Positions 31,783 to 40,647 of a DNA stretch of 45,846 nt are shown one piece after another. The position numbers and the translations under genes were made by a program. Below the pieces are notes generated by a model that had not been told where the DNA came from, ran no database searches, and saw nothing but the letters and a program-made list of their open reading frames with translations. The stretch lies in the NCBI GenBank assembly GCA_046483585.1, contig JAWOCV010000255.1, forward strand, positions 1 through 45,846, in the 5' to 3' direction. Origin of the DNA: Marinilabilia sp046483585. GTDB lineage: Bacteria > Bacteroidota > Bacteroidia > Bacteroidales > Marinilabiliaceae. Positions within the stretch are counted from its first letter, which is position 1. Every line of letters begins with the position of its first letter.

Positions 31783-34221
31783 ATGCGATTCAATCAACTC
31801 AAAATCATTCTTCTTCTTTTTCCTGCGGTTTTGCTTTTCCGTTGTGAATCGTCGTCATCCCGGAAATTTGAAAATCCCGAACAGGGGTTTGTGAGCTGGA
31901 AACCTGCACCGGACTGGGAAGATGCATTGCTCAGTGGAAACGGCACGATGGGGACCATGGTCTTTGGCGATCCGCATGAGGAGACCGTGATTGTCAACCA
32001 CGCGTTGCATTATTTGCCCAACTGGACCCCGCAAAAACCCATTGATCAGGCATCCCGGCTCGAAGAGATCCGCGATCTTCTGGCGGAAGGCCGCTATCAT
32101 GAGGCCGCTGAAATTCCTGTCGAGCAAAGCATGAAAGAAGGGTATGGTGAAAAGAAGTGGATCGATCCCTTTGTCCCATTTTGCAACCTCGATTTGTCCA
32201 TGCCCGCCGGAAATGTGAAGAATTACCGGCGAATGGTCGATTTTCGGACCGGCGAGGCCAAAGTGGAATGGAAGCAGGATGGTGAATGGATTCAACGCAG
32301 CTCTTTCGTTTCACGGCCCGACAGCCTTATCGTCATGCGAATCACGGGGAGTGGTGATGTCAGTGCTTCATTGCGACTCAGGCAACATCCCTTGGCCTGG
32401 GATCAGTGGGATGACATCAACCAGGCGATCAAAGATGTGCAAACTTCCGCAAAGGACGGATATCTCACTTATTCTACCGAATTTGGCCGCAAATGGGGCG
32501 ACAATCCCGATGGTTTTGAAGGTGTGGCCCGTGTTGTGCCCTCCGGTGGTGAGATCTCTTATGAAGACGACCGCATGATCGTTGAAAGTGCCGATGAGAT
32601 CCTTGTGCTGATGCGGTTGGTGCCCAACCATGATTTTGACCGGTCGTTGACGGATGAGCTGAAATCTGCACTCGCCGGGTATGAACCGGCCTATGATGAA
32701 CTTCTCAATCACCATAAGCAGGTACATGGTGATCTCTTTGGAAGGGTCAGGCTGGATTTGGGCGCAGGCGCATCAGTTGAAAATCTTCAGTCCGAGGCTT
32801 TTGTTCGTAAGGCCCGCGAAAAGACAACCCCGGGTGTCATCGAAAAACAGTTTGATGCCGCCCGTTACAACATCATTTCATCCGTCGGGACCAATCCGCC
32901 CAACTTGCAGGGGATTTGGAGCGGTACCTGGACACCGCCCTGGTCGTCCGGGTTTACCCATGACGGCAATGTGGAAGTGGCCGTTTCGTCCCTGTTGCCT
33001 GGGCGGACACCCGGATTGCTCGAAGCTTATATGGATTACCACGAGCGAATAATGCCTTATTACAAGGACAATGCCCGCCGTCTTTTTGGCGCCCGTGGAA
33101 TTGCATTGCCCGCGCATTCCAGCACACACGGTTGGAACATTCATTTCGACGAACAATGGAGCCTTTCTTTATGGACCGGCGGGGCCGGTTGGGCTGCAGG
33201 AATTCTTTATGATCATTACCGTTACACAGGAGATGAGCAATACCTTGAAGCGCACATCTATCCTTTCATGAAGGAGAGCGCCTTGTTCTATGAAGATTTC
33301 CTGTTCGAAGGTAAGGATGGAAAGTTTGTGTTTTCACCTTCTTATTCACCCGAAAACACTCCGGCAAACAGCAATTCCCAGGCCACTGTGGATGCCACGA
33401 TGGATGTAATGATCGCCAAAGAGTTGTTGCGCAATTGCATTGAAGCGGGAGGGATTTTGGATGAAGACCCGCAACAGTTGGACAAATGGGAGGAGATGCT
33501 TGATAAAATGCCGGAATACCGCATCAATGAAGACGGGGCGTTGGCCGAATGGATCCCCGAAGATTTAAAAGACAACTATTCTCACCGCCATGTATCGCAT
33601 TTGTATGCCCTGTTTGAAATGGTTTCCCCCGAATTTAAGAACAACCCTGAATTGATGGATGCAGCGAAAAAAGCTGTGGAACTTCGGATGAAGCACCGTC
33701 GAAAAGAAAACGGGGGTGAAATGGCCTTCGGGTTGGCCCAGATGGGCATGATCGCCGCTAACCTGGGCGATCATGAGATTGCAGAAGAGATCATCGGCTG
33801 GCTCTCCAAGTATTACTGGGGACCTGCGATGGCGACTTATCACAACTCGGGCAACCTGTTCAATATGGACATCAGTGGCGGCTTCCCGGCCGTGGTGATG
33901 TGCACATTGGCCTATTCCGAACCTGGGTTGGTGCGTTTGTTGCCGGCCAAGCCCGAAAGTTGGGGAAGTGGCAGTATTGCAGGTATGGCTCTTAGAGGGC
34001 AGATTACGTTGGACCGTTTACAGTGGGAAAAAGAAGGATTTGAAGTCACACTAACATCCGGAATAGATCAGAAAATCACATTGGAATTCCCTGAACTTTT
34101 TGAAAATATCCGGGCGGATTCAGATGAAGTCATTGTGGATCGGAATTCGGAGACCAATGAAGTGACATTGCACCTGAAGAAAAATGCACCTGTTCATCTT
34201 CAATCAGGAGAATCGTTTTAA
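31783..34221 (+). CDS. Divergent GH95-like glycosidase (alpha-L-fucosidase family)
   Basis: An 812-residue protein of the GH95 fold. The N-terminal signal ends LLFR-C21, an atypical lipobox. GH95 hallmarks: WEDALLSGNGTMGTMVFG (about 45-62), NLQGIWSGTWTPPW (about 374-387), FSPSYSPENTP with E524 (general acid position), TMDVMIAKELLRNCIEAG, YSHRHVSHLYALFE and D696 in NMDISGG. Where canonical fucosidases have N-x-N followed by a MNYW motif, this protein has D394-G-N396-VEVAVSS, so one catalytic Asn is Asp and MNYW is absent. By context it would remove fucose (or another alpha-L-sugar) from xyloglucan side chains; the active-site change makes the substrate uncertain. Confidence 0.75.
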   Translation: MRFNQLKIILLLFPAVLLFRCESSSSRKFENPEQGFVSWKPAPDWEDALLSGNGTMGTMVFGDPHEETVIVNHALHYLPNWTPQKPIDQASRLEEIRDLLAEGRYHEAAEIPVEQSMKEGYGEKKWIDPFVPFCNLDLSMPAGNVKNYRRMVDFRTGEAKVEWKQDGEWIQRSSFVSRPDSLIVMRITGSGDVSASLRLRQHPLAWDQWDDINQAIKDVQTSAKDGYLTYSTEFGRKWGDNPDGFEGVARVVPSGGEISYEDDRMIVESADEILVLMRLVPNHDFDRSLTDELKSALAGYEPAYDELLNHHKQVHGDLFGRVRLDLGAGASVENLQSEAFVRKAREKTTPGVIEKQFDAARYNIISSVGTNPPNLQGIWSGTWTPPWSSGFTHDGNVEVAVSSLLPGRTPGLLEAYMDYHERIMPYYKDNARRLFGARGIALPAHSSTHGWNIHFDEQWSLSLWTGGAGWAAGILYDHYRYTGDEQYLEAHIYPFMKESALFYEDFLFEGKDGKFVFSPSYSPENTPANSNSQATVDATMDVMIAKELLRNCIEAGGILDEDPQQLDKWEEMLDKMPEYRINEDGALAEWIPEDLKDNYSHRHVSHLYALFEMVSPEFKNNPELMDAAKKAVELRMKHRRKENGGEMAFGLAQMGMIAANLGDHEIAEEIIGWLSKYYWGPAMATYHNSGNLFNMDISGGFPAVVMCTLAYSEPGLVRLLPAKPESWGSGSIAGMALRGQITLDRLQWEKEGFEVTLTSGIDQKITLEFPELFENIRADSDEVIVDRNSETNEVTLHLKKNAPVHLQSGESF

Positions 34222-34244
34222 CTTATAATCAAATTATTCATACA

Positions 34245-37112
34245 ATGCGTATTACGAAAATAAAAATGTCTTTGCTGTTCCTTTTTCTGGGAGTTGTCCT
34301 GGCAGGTTCGGCTTCCCCCCGCGAACGTCTGCTCATGGACTTCAACTGGAAGTTTGCCTTCGGACATCCCAATGATGTGGAGCAGGATTTTGGCACAGGG
34401 ACCAATTACTTTACTTATCTGGCCAAAGCCGGGTATGGCGATGGAGCCACATCCGCCGATTTTGACGACCGTACCTGGCGCCAACTTGATCTTCCGCACG
34501 ACTGGGCCGCGGAAGCCGGCTTTTCTCCCGATGCCAGTCACAGCCATGGATACAAGAAGATTGGCCCGGGGTTTCCCGACAAAAGTGTCGGGTGGTATCG
34601 CAAAACGTTTGATATTCCCGAAGAAGACCTGGGCAAACGCATTTTTCTGGAGTTTGACGGGGCGTTTCGCGATGCCAAGGTCTGGGTCAACGGCTTTTAT
34701 TGCGGCAATGAACCAAGCGGATACAGCAGTTTTACGCATGACATCTCGGAATACCTCAATTATGGAGGTGAAAATGTTGTCGCTGTTAGATTGGATGCCT
34801 CCATGGAGGAAGGCTGGTTTTACGAAGGGGCCGGTATTTACCGTCATGTATGGCTCACCAAAACCGAACCTCTTCATGTACCTCGCTACGGAACTCATGT
34901 GACCTCTGAGGTGGGTAATGAAGAAGCCGTGGTTAACGCCAGTGTGAAAGTCTCCAACAAAAACACGGAAGATGCCGGGTTTGCTGTTAAAAACCGCATC
35001 ATGAATGCCAAAGGCGAAGAAGTGGCAGCCGGTTCAAAGGAAGGGTTTGAGTTGGATGCCATGACCGGTGATGAATATTCTTTTGCATATAAAGTTGAAA
35101 ATCCCCGGTTGTGGGACATCGACGACCCGCATCTTTATGAGCTGCAAACCACCATTGAGCGTGACGGAAAGATCGTGGATGAATATACCACAACATTCGG
35201 TATCCGTACCATACGTTGGGACCCGGATGAAGGCTTCTTCCTGAACGGACGTCATGTGAAACTGAAAGGGACCAACAATCACCAGAACCACGCGGGCGTG
35301 GGGACCGCCATTCCCGATGCGCTGCATGAATGGCGCCTCCGGCAACTGAAGGAGATGGGAAACAATACCTATCGCATGGCGCATTATCCCCCTTCTCCGG
35401 CATTGTTGGAGGCTTGCGACCGGATGGGGATGCTGGTCATCAATGAAAACCGCCTGATGGGAACTACGGATGATATCCGGGAACACCTGAAACGGCTGAT
35501 GATACGCGACCGCAATCATCCTTCCGTCATCCTCTGGTCCATTGGCAACGAAGAGTGGGCCATAGAAGGCAATGAAAAAGGTATTCGGATTGCTGAGAAC
35601 ATGCAGGCTTATGCCAAAACTTTTGATGCCACCCGTCCCATTAATGTCGCCGTGAGTGGCAATTGGACACGTGGCATTTCAACCGTGGTGGAAGTGATGG
35701 GGTACAACTATCTCCGGCACGGGGACACGGACAAACACCATGAAAATTACCCCTGGCAGCCTTCGCTGGGTACCGAACAGGGTTCGACCAATACCACCCG
35801 GGGCATTTATGAAGATGACCGCGATAAGCAATATCTGGCCGCCTATGATCGGCCCACCAATGGTTTTATGAGCATCCAGCAGGGCTGGAAACATTATGCC
35901 GAAAGGGACTATCTGGCCGGTATGTGCATCTGGACCGGCTTTGATTACCGGGGTGAACCAACGCCTTTTCAATACCCGTCTGTCCTCTCTTATTTCGGTA
36001 TGATGGACCTTTGTGGGTTCCCCAAAGACAATGTTTGGTACCTGAAATCCTGGTGGACCGATGAGCCGGTGCTACACATTTTGCCTCACTGGAACTGGGA
36101 GGGAAGTGAAGGTGAACCCATTGACGTTTGGGTCTACAGCAATTACGATGAGGTGGAACTGGTTGTCAATGGTGAAAGTTATGAACGTAAAACCATGGAA
36201 AAAAACGGTCATTTGGAGTGGCAGGTTCCTTATGAGCCCGGAACGGTGGAAGCCTTGGCGTATGAAGATGGCAAAAAGGTGGCTACGGAAACAGTAGAAA
36301 CCACCAATGATGCCGCTTCTCTTGACCTCTCTGCCGACCGGCCAACCATTCAGGGCGACCATGAAGATGTTTCGGTGGTTACCGTCAGTGTAACAGACGA
36401 AGAAGGCCGAATGGTGCCCGATGCCAACCGTCAGGTCTGTTTCGACATTGAAGGCCCCGGAAGGATCATCGGCGTGGGGAATGGCGATCCCACTTCTCAT
36501 GACCCCGACAGATATTTTGATACTTACCGGACTGTTGTCTTTTCTGATGTGAGAACAAAACCGGTCGAAGATACCGATACAGAGGAGGCGATTCGTCCCT
36601 CTTTTAATGTTTCGGAATGGGAAAAATTGCAACAAACCGACGGTCTGGAGCCCGGAAGTGAGTCCCTTCCAATCATTTTCCGCGGACAATTTGAACTCGA
36701 CAATAAAGAGTTGAACGGCCAGGTGACCTGGATGTTCCGGGATATAGGCAAAGAACAAACCCTTTACATCAATGGCGAGAAAATTTCGGGTGACCTTGAG
36801 CCGGGTGAGGACCGTGCCTTTGAGTTGGACAAAAAATATCTGAAGGAGGGAAAAAACACCGTAGTCGTTGTGACCCGACCGTTTGTAAAAGAAAATGAGT
36901 GGGATGAAGTCAATACCGATTTCGGTGCTCTGCGGGTCATTATGCCAGCGCAACAGTGGCAAAGGAAAACATTTAATGGTTTGGCGCAGGTGCTTGTGCA
37001 GTCCGAAGGCGGTTCCGGAACCATAAAATTGAAGGCCACTTCCCCGGACCTTGAAGAAGCGGAGCTTGAGATCGAGGCAGAAGAGGCCGTCCGCCGGCCA
37101 TTTGTGGAATGA
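34245..37112 (+). CDS. Glycoside hydrolase family 2 with inserted beta-sandwich domain
   Basis: A 955-residue GH2 enzyme, beta-galactosidase-like. Signal peptide about 1-23 (ends GSAS). Sugar-binding domain about 28-220, Ig-like about 225-320, barrel about 325-620. Acid/base E436 in WSIGNEEW; nucleophile E511 in SLGTEQGSTN. The C-terminal DUF4982/Ig-like region resembles the paralogue at 29126, but an extra segment of roughly 140 residues is inserted between GNGDPTSHDPDRYFDTYR and QWQRKTFNGLAQVLVQ; it contains LIFRGQF-like and YINGEKI features of a galactose-binding fold. It starts 23 nt after the GH95-like stop, so the two are probably cotranscribed. The precise sugar is not readable. Confidence 0.88.
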   Translation: MRITKIKMSLLFLFLGVVLAGSASPRERLLMDFNWKFAFGHPNDVEQDFGTGTNYFTYLAKAGYGDGATSADFDDRTWRQLDLPHDWAAEAGFSPDASHSHGYKKIGPGFPDKSVGWYRKTFDIPEEDLGKRIFLEFDGAFRDAKVWVNGFYCGNEPSGYSSFTHDISEYLNYGGENVVAVRLDASMEEGWFYEGAGIYRHVWLTKTEPLHVPRYGTHVTSEVGNEEAVVNASVKVSNKNTEDAGFAVKNRIMNAKGEEVAAGSKEGFELDAMTGDEYSFAYKVENPRLWDIDDPHLYELQTTIERDGKIVDEYTTTFGIRTIRWDPDEGFFLNGRHVKLKGTNNHQNHAGVGTAIPDALHEWRLRQLKEMGNNTYRMAHYPPSPALLEACDRMGMLVINENRLMGTTDDIREHLKRLMIRDRNHPSVILWSIGNEEWAIEGNEKGIRIAENMQAYAKTFDATRPINVAVSGNWTRGISTVVEVMGYNYLRHGDTDKHHENYPWQPSLGTEQGSTNTTRGIYEDDRDKQYLAAYDRPTNGFMSIQQGWKHYAERDYLAGMCIWTGFDYRGEPTPFQYPSVLSYFGMMDLCGFPKDNVWYLKSWWTDEPVLHILPHWNWEGSEGEPIDVWVYSNYDEVELVVNGESYERKTMEKNGHLEWQVPYEPGTVEALAYEDGKKVATETVETTNDAASLDLSADRPTIQGDHEDVSVVTVSVTDEEGRMVPDANRQVCFDIEGPGRIIGVGNGDPTSHDPDRYFDTYRTVVFSDVRTKPVEDTDTEEAIRPSFNVSEWEKLQQTDGLEPGSESLPIIFRGQFELDNKELNGQVTWMFRDIGKEQTLYINGEKISGDLEPGEDRAFELDKKYLKEGKNTVVVVTRPFVKENEWDEVNTDFGALRVIMPAQQWQRKTFNGLAQVLVQSEGGSGTIKLKATSPDLEEAELEIEAEEAVRRPFVE

Positions 37113-37118
37113 AGCTTT

Positions 37119-37295
37119 TAAGCCAAAATGGGGGACTCTCACGGCCTTGCGCTATGGCCGGAAATTTTGGCTTTCGCGGGCCTGCCTGACGGTTTATGAA
37201 AACGAATCATTCTGATATTTGAATGTAAAAACAATAAAATGAATGGTTATATTTATTTAAAACGGCAGGCAGGCAGATAGGTTTAAACGGACTAG
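37119..37295 (+). repeat. Composite repeat X, copy 1
   Basis: Left part: a hairpin AAGCCAAAAT/ATTTTGGCTT (37119-37172) with an inner CGGCC/GGCCG stem. Then the GGGCCTGCCTGACGG...CGGCAGGCAGGC palindromic family (37177-37274), then GATAGGTTTAAACGGACTAG. The copy at 45656-45829 is nearly identical at both ends (about 75 bp left, 35 bp right) while the 65-bp middle differs. It starts 7 nt after the GH2 stop. Confidence 0.75.
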
Positions 37296-37449
37296 TCCCG
37301 ATATAGGTTTTGTAAAGTTTTTGTGAAAAAACTCACAAAAACCATAATCGGGATTTGGTTCTTTTTGGGGCAATGCCAAAAAGAACATTAATAAACAACA
37401 CGAATAAAAAAAAATGAAAAACAGGGCTGCTGAATTTTTTCAGCAGCCC
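37296..37449 (+). promoter_or_regulatory. Three consecutive hairpins in the GH31 leader
   Basis: Hairpin 1, 37296-37353: TCCCGAT/ATCGGGA, GGTTTT/AAAACC and AGTTTTT/AAAAACT. Hairpin 2, 37358-37386: GTTCTTTTTGG/CCAAAAAGAAC, perfect 11 bp. Hairpin 3, 37424-37449: GGGCTGCTGAA/TTCAGCAGCCC, perfect 11 bp with a TTTT loop; its minus-strand reading is followed by a T-rich tract, so it could also stop leftward transcription. The GH31 ATG follows 37 nt later. Confidence 0.55.
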
Positions 37450-37486
37450 ATAAATCAACCCGTATAAACAATAAAAAAATAGCATT

Positions 37487-39904
37487 ATGAAAATGAAGAA
37501 AACCATGTGGCCACGAGCTGTGGCTGTTTTGATGATGATGACGATGGCCCTGTACACGGCACAGGGGCAGCGGCAGGAGATGAATTTGCTGAACGAGCCG
37601 GTGGACATCAGTGACGATTTCCGCTCGTTTAAGAATACGTATTATGTAGCCGACAGTTTGGCCGATTTCGATCCCTCAACGGGGGAAGGGAAGATTGTTT
37701 ATCAACGATACAACTTTGAAACCCGCCAGGCGTTTAACAACATGCTTGGCGGACTTGGAGAAGCCGGACCCAATGAATTTCCCGGCGGTGAATATGAGGC
37801 ATCGCCCACTTTGCCATTTTCCATTGATTTTGTTTCTCCACGTACGGTCCGTATCAGGGCCAAATCGGGCTTTGAGACCCCTGAAGTGAAAGAATGGGAG
37901 TCACCCATGTTGGTGGATAACAATATGGAGCCCAGTGATGCCTGGGAATACAGCGAAATTGAAGGAGGACACAAATATGAAAGCCCCTATGGCAGTGTGG
38001 TCATTACTGAGCAACCATGGAAAGTGGAAATTTTTGACGAAAACGGGAAGTTGTTAACAAGTACAACCACCATGGAAGACGATGCGGAGACTTATACCCC
38101 GTTGGTTCCTTTTTCATGGGTACGCAGGTCTTCCGACTATTCCCGGAGTTTCAATGCTGCTTTCGATCTTCAACCCGGCGAAAAGATCTTCGGTTTTGGC
38201 GAGCAGTTTACGGAGTTCAATAAAAGAGGGCAGGAAGTGGTCCTTTACACAGATGATGCCAACGGTACACAGAACGAAACCGCTTACAAGCCTATTCCGT
38301 TTTTCATGAGCAGCCGTGGTTATGGCATGTTCATTCATACTTCCACGCCCATTACGGCCGACATCGGCAAATATTACAGCGGCGTGAACTCGCTCATGAT
38401 CGGGGATGATGCCCTGGATCTTTTTGTTTTCATGGGGGAACCCAAAGATGTGCTTGACCAGTACACCGAAGTGACCGGCAAAACCAAAATGCCCCCGTTA
38501 TGGTCATTTGGCTTCTGGATGAGCCGGATTTCTTATTTTTCTGAAGAAGAAGGACGTACCGCTGCTAAGCAACTTAGGGAATATGAGATCCCGGCCGATG
38601 TGATCAATTTCGATACTGGCTGGTTTGAAGTGGACTGGCGATGCGATTATAAGTTTGCTGAGTCCCGTTTCGACGATCCGGAGCAGATGATCGCCGATCT
38701 CAAAGAGGATGGCTTCCATACCTGCTTGTGGCAATTGCCCTATTTTGTGCCTAAGAACCGGCTGTTCCCGGAAATCATTGAGAAAGGGCTGTATGTAAAG
38801 GACAGAAAGGGCAATTTGCCTTATGAGGATGCTGTGCTTGATTTTACCAATCCTGATGCCATTAAGTGGTACGAAGACAAAATCCGTGGCTTACTGGAAA
38901 TGGGAGTTGGATCCATTAAAGTTGACTTTGGTGAAGCAGCCCCGTTCAATGGCATTTATGACAACGGGCGGACCGGCTTTTATGAGCACAACCTTTATCC
39001 TCTTCGCTACAACAAGATTGTAGCTGATCTGACCAAAGAAGTGACAGGTGACAATATTATCTGGGCCCGCAGCACATGGGCCGGTAGCCAGCGCTATCCC
39101 CTGCACTGGGGCGGCGATGCAGCTGCCACCAATTCAGCCATGCAGGCTACATTGCGGGGTGGTCTGAGTCTCGGCCTTTGTGGCTTCTCCTTCTGGAGCC
39201 ACGATGTGGGTGGCTTTGTACAGCGTACTCCTGAAGATGTTTATAGCCGCTGGCTTGGATTTGGTGCCCTGTCATCGCATATTCGTGCTCACGGACAACC
39301 TCCTAAAGAGCCATGGGAATACAGCGAAGAGTTTACCGATCTTTACCGGAAAGCAATCAATATGCGTTACCGCATGATGCCTTACATCTATGCACAGGCC
39401 AAACATTCCAGTGAAAAAGGGTTGCCTATGTTGCGTGCCCTTTTTCTGGAATATCCCGATGATCCCGGAGCCTGGGAAGTTGATGATCAATATCTTTTTG
39501 GTTCTGATGTTTTGGTTGCCCCCTTATTTGAAAATGTGGATTCCCGGGATGTTTATCTGCCGGGTGATGATAAGTGGATCGATTATCAGACCGGAAAAGT
39601 TTATGAGCCGGGCTGGAATCACATTGAAAAAGGAGAAATCCCGGTTATTATGCTTGTCAAAGATGGCACCGTTATCCCGCATATTGAATTGGCCCAGTCC
39701 ACCAAATACATGGATTGGTCAGAGCTGGAGCTGAAAGTTTTCTCGGCCGATGCCGAAGAAACCAACGGTATGGTTTGCCTGCCCGAAAACAACGAACTTC
39801 ACCAACTAAAGCTTTCTGATAACGGTTCCGGCTTTGAGTTGGACAACAATCCTTTGTCCGGAAAAACAGATTTTGAAATCACCGGGTTCGAACTTGCAGA
39901 ATAA
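37487..39904 (+). CDS. Glycoside hydrolase family 31, alpha-xylosidase type
   Basis: An 805-residue secreted GH31. Signal peptide about 1-27 (ends AQGQ). N-terminal beta-sandwich, then the barrel from about 345. Nucleophile D480 in SIKVDFGEAAP; acid/base D544 in LHWGGDAAATN; GFSFWSHDVGGF completes the active site. KVDFGE together with HWGGD is the pattern of YicI-like alpha-xylosidases rather than alpha-glucosidases. In a xyloglucan locus it would remove non-reducing-end xylose from imported oligosaccharides. At 805 residues it seems to lack the PA14 insert known from the B. ovatus homologue. It has its own long leader and a strong terminator, so it may form a separate transcript at the end of the locus. 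Confidence 0.92.
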   Translation: MKMKKTMWPRAVAVLMMMTMALYTAQGQRQEMNLLNEPVDISDDFRSFKNTYYVADSLADFDPSTGEGKIVYQRYNFETRQAFNNMLGGLGEAGPNEFPGGEYEASPTLPFSIDFVSPRTVRIRAKSGFETPEVKEWESPMLVDNNMEPSDAWEYSEIEGGHKYESPYGSVVITEQPWKVEIFDENGKLLTSTTTMEDDAETYTPLVPFSWVRRSSDYSRSFNAAFDLQPGEKIFGFGEQFTEFNKRGQEVVLYTDDANGTQNETAYKPIPFFMSSRGYGMFIHTSTPITADIGKYYSGVNSLMIGDDALDLFVFMGEPKDVLDQYTEVTGKTKMPPLWSFGFWMSRISYFSEEEGRTAAKQLREYEIPADVINFDTGWFEVDWRCDYKFAESRFDDPEQMIADLKEDGFHTCLWQLPYFVPKNRLFPEIIEKGLYVKDRKGNLPYEDAVLDFTNPDAIKWYEDKIRGLLEMGVGSIKVDFGEAAPFNGIYDNGRTGFYEHNLYPLRYNKIVADLTKEVTGDNIIWARSTWAGSQRYPLHWGGDAAATNSAMQATLRGGLSLGLCGFSFWSHDVGGFVQRTPEDVYSRWLGFGALSSHIRAHGQPPKEPWEYSEEFTDLYRKAINMRYRMMPYIYAQAKHSSEKGLPMLRALFLEYPDDPGAWEVDDQYLFGSDVLVAPLFENVDSRDVYLPGDDKWIDYQTGKVYEPGWNHIEKGEIPVIMLVKDGTVIPHIELAQSTKYMDWSELELKVFSADAEETNGMVCLPENNELHQLKLSDNGSGFELDNNPLSGKTDFEITGFELAE

Positions 39905-39958
39905 TTTTTTGAACCTGCAGGAGTTTCTGTTTCATTGATTTCTGTAATGGATGGTAGG

Positions 39959-39993
39959 TCCCCCGTCAGATATTTCCGGCGGGGGATTTTTTT
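39959..39993 (+). terminator. Terminator after GH31
   Basis: TCCCCCG (39959-39965) pairs with CGGGGGA (39980-39986), followed by a run of seven T. It closes the polysaccharide locus and isolates the riboswitch-controlled operon. Confidence 0.9.
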
Positions 39994-40011
39994 ATGTTTT
40001 AAAAATATAGA

Positions 40012-40019
40012 TATATTTG
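40012..40019 (+). promoter_or_regulatory. Candidate -7 box of cobalamin operon promoter
   Basis: TATATTTG matches TAnnTTTG. The predicted transcript start, just before 40030, coincides with the first base of the riboswitch. Confidence 0.55.
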
Positions 40020-40027
40020 CCTTCGAT

Positions 40028-40272
40028 TTTGGTGATTGGTCATGATGTCTTCATGATCAATAAAAGGGAATCCGGTGAGAATCCGGAGCTGTACCCGCAG
40101 CTGTAAGCTCTTTAATTTATGGTTTGAATATTACTCTTGCCACTGTTGATAGTGAACAAATCGACAATGATCAAATAACCAATAAACTGGTAACTGATTA
40201 TTGATAACTGTTCACTGACTTCGGGAAGGTCACTTCAAATCAGAGCAAGCCAGAAAACCTGCCAGATCGAAT
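40028..40272 (+). ncRNA. Cobalamin (AdoCbl) riboswitch
   Basis: The conserved core is plain: AAAAGGGAATCCGGTGAGAA, then TCCGGAGCTGTACCCGCAGC and TGTAAGC (about 40063-40109), later GGGAAGGTCAC (about 40223) and the 3' strand AGCCAGAAAACCTGCC (about 40248-40263). Between these lies an extra arm closed by AGTGAACA/TGTTCACT, making the element longer than the usual 200 nt. It senses adenosylcobalamin and should repress the downstream cob genes when B12 is plentiful. No T-run terminator follows before 40396, so control is probably at translation (inference). Confidence 0.95.
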
Positions 40273-40395
40273 ACTTAATCAGAAACATTTTGCTTCCGGG
40301 TAAGAAGTATGTGTTCAGAGCATTCGCGCGTGTGTTCGGCATGTTTTTCCTCAGGTTGCAAGGTGGAATAATTTAAATTTAAAATTATTTTAACC

Positions 40396-40647
40396 ATGCA
40401 GAAGTATTGCTTTCTTGTTCTGACTTTTTTATTTGGATTTTCCACTTTTCTTCACGCTCAAAAATCCCTGTTTAGAAATTGCTGCATTACAACTGAGGAC
40501 TATTTTTCCGTGTATGCTAGAACTTCGCTTGCCCAGCATTTTGGCACGGACGGCCAATCATTTGCATTGGGTGTTCAATGCCGCGGTGTTTGGCGGGGCG
40601 CCGGTTGTGATCTGGGTGATATGGAAACGCAAAACCAATGGACATGA
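40396..40647 (+). CDS. Doubtful small ORF between riboswitch and cobQ
   Basis: An 83-codon frame with a good signal peptide (MQKYCFLVLTFLFGFSTF, then LHAQ) but a mature part with no recognisable features. It ends overlapping the cobQ start. An overlapping +1 frame (ATG at 40514 to stop at 40651) encodes a 45-residue peptide with a plausible membrane helix, HWVFNAAVFGGAPVVIWVIW, and a basic tail; it also overlaps the cobQ ATG. Either one is real, or a small exported membrane protein has been frameshifted so that its N-terminus lies in the first frame and its helix in the second. Position directly after the riboswitch hints at a cobalt- or B12-related role, without proof. Confidence 0.35.
   Translation: MQKYCFLVLTFLFGFSTFLHAQKSLFRNCCITTEDYFSVYARTSLAQHFGTDGQSFALGVQCRGVWRGAGCDLGDMETQNQWT

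Noticed and set aside
36072..37142. 356-codon minus-strand ORF
   Set aside because: Antisense of the GH2 C-terminal half; no recognisable domain, and the sense protein is well supported.
37424..37449. Ordinary rightward terminator
   Set aside because: The perfect hairpin has no T-run on the plus strand; only the minus-strand reading has one, and no minus-strand gene is upstream.
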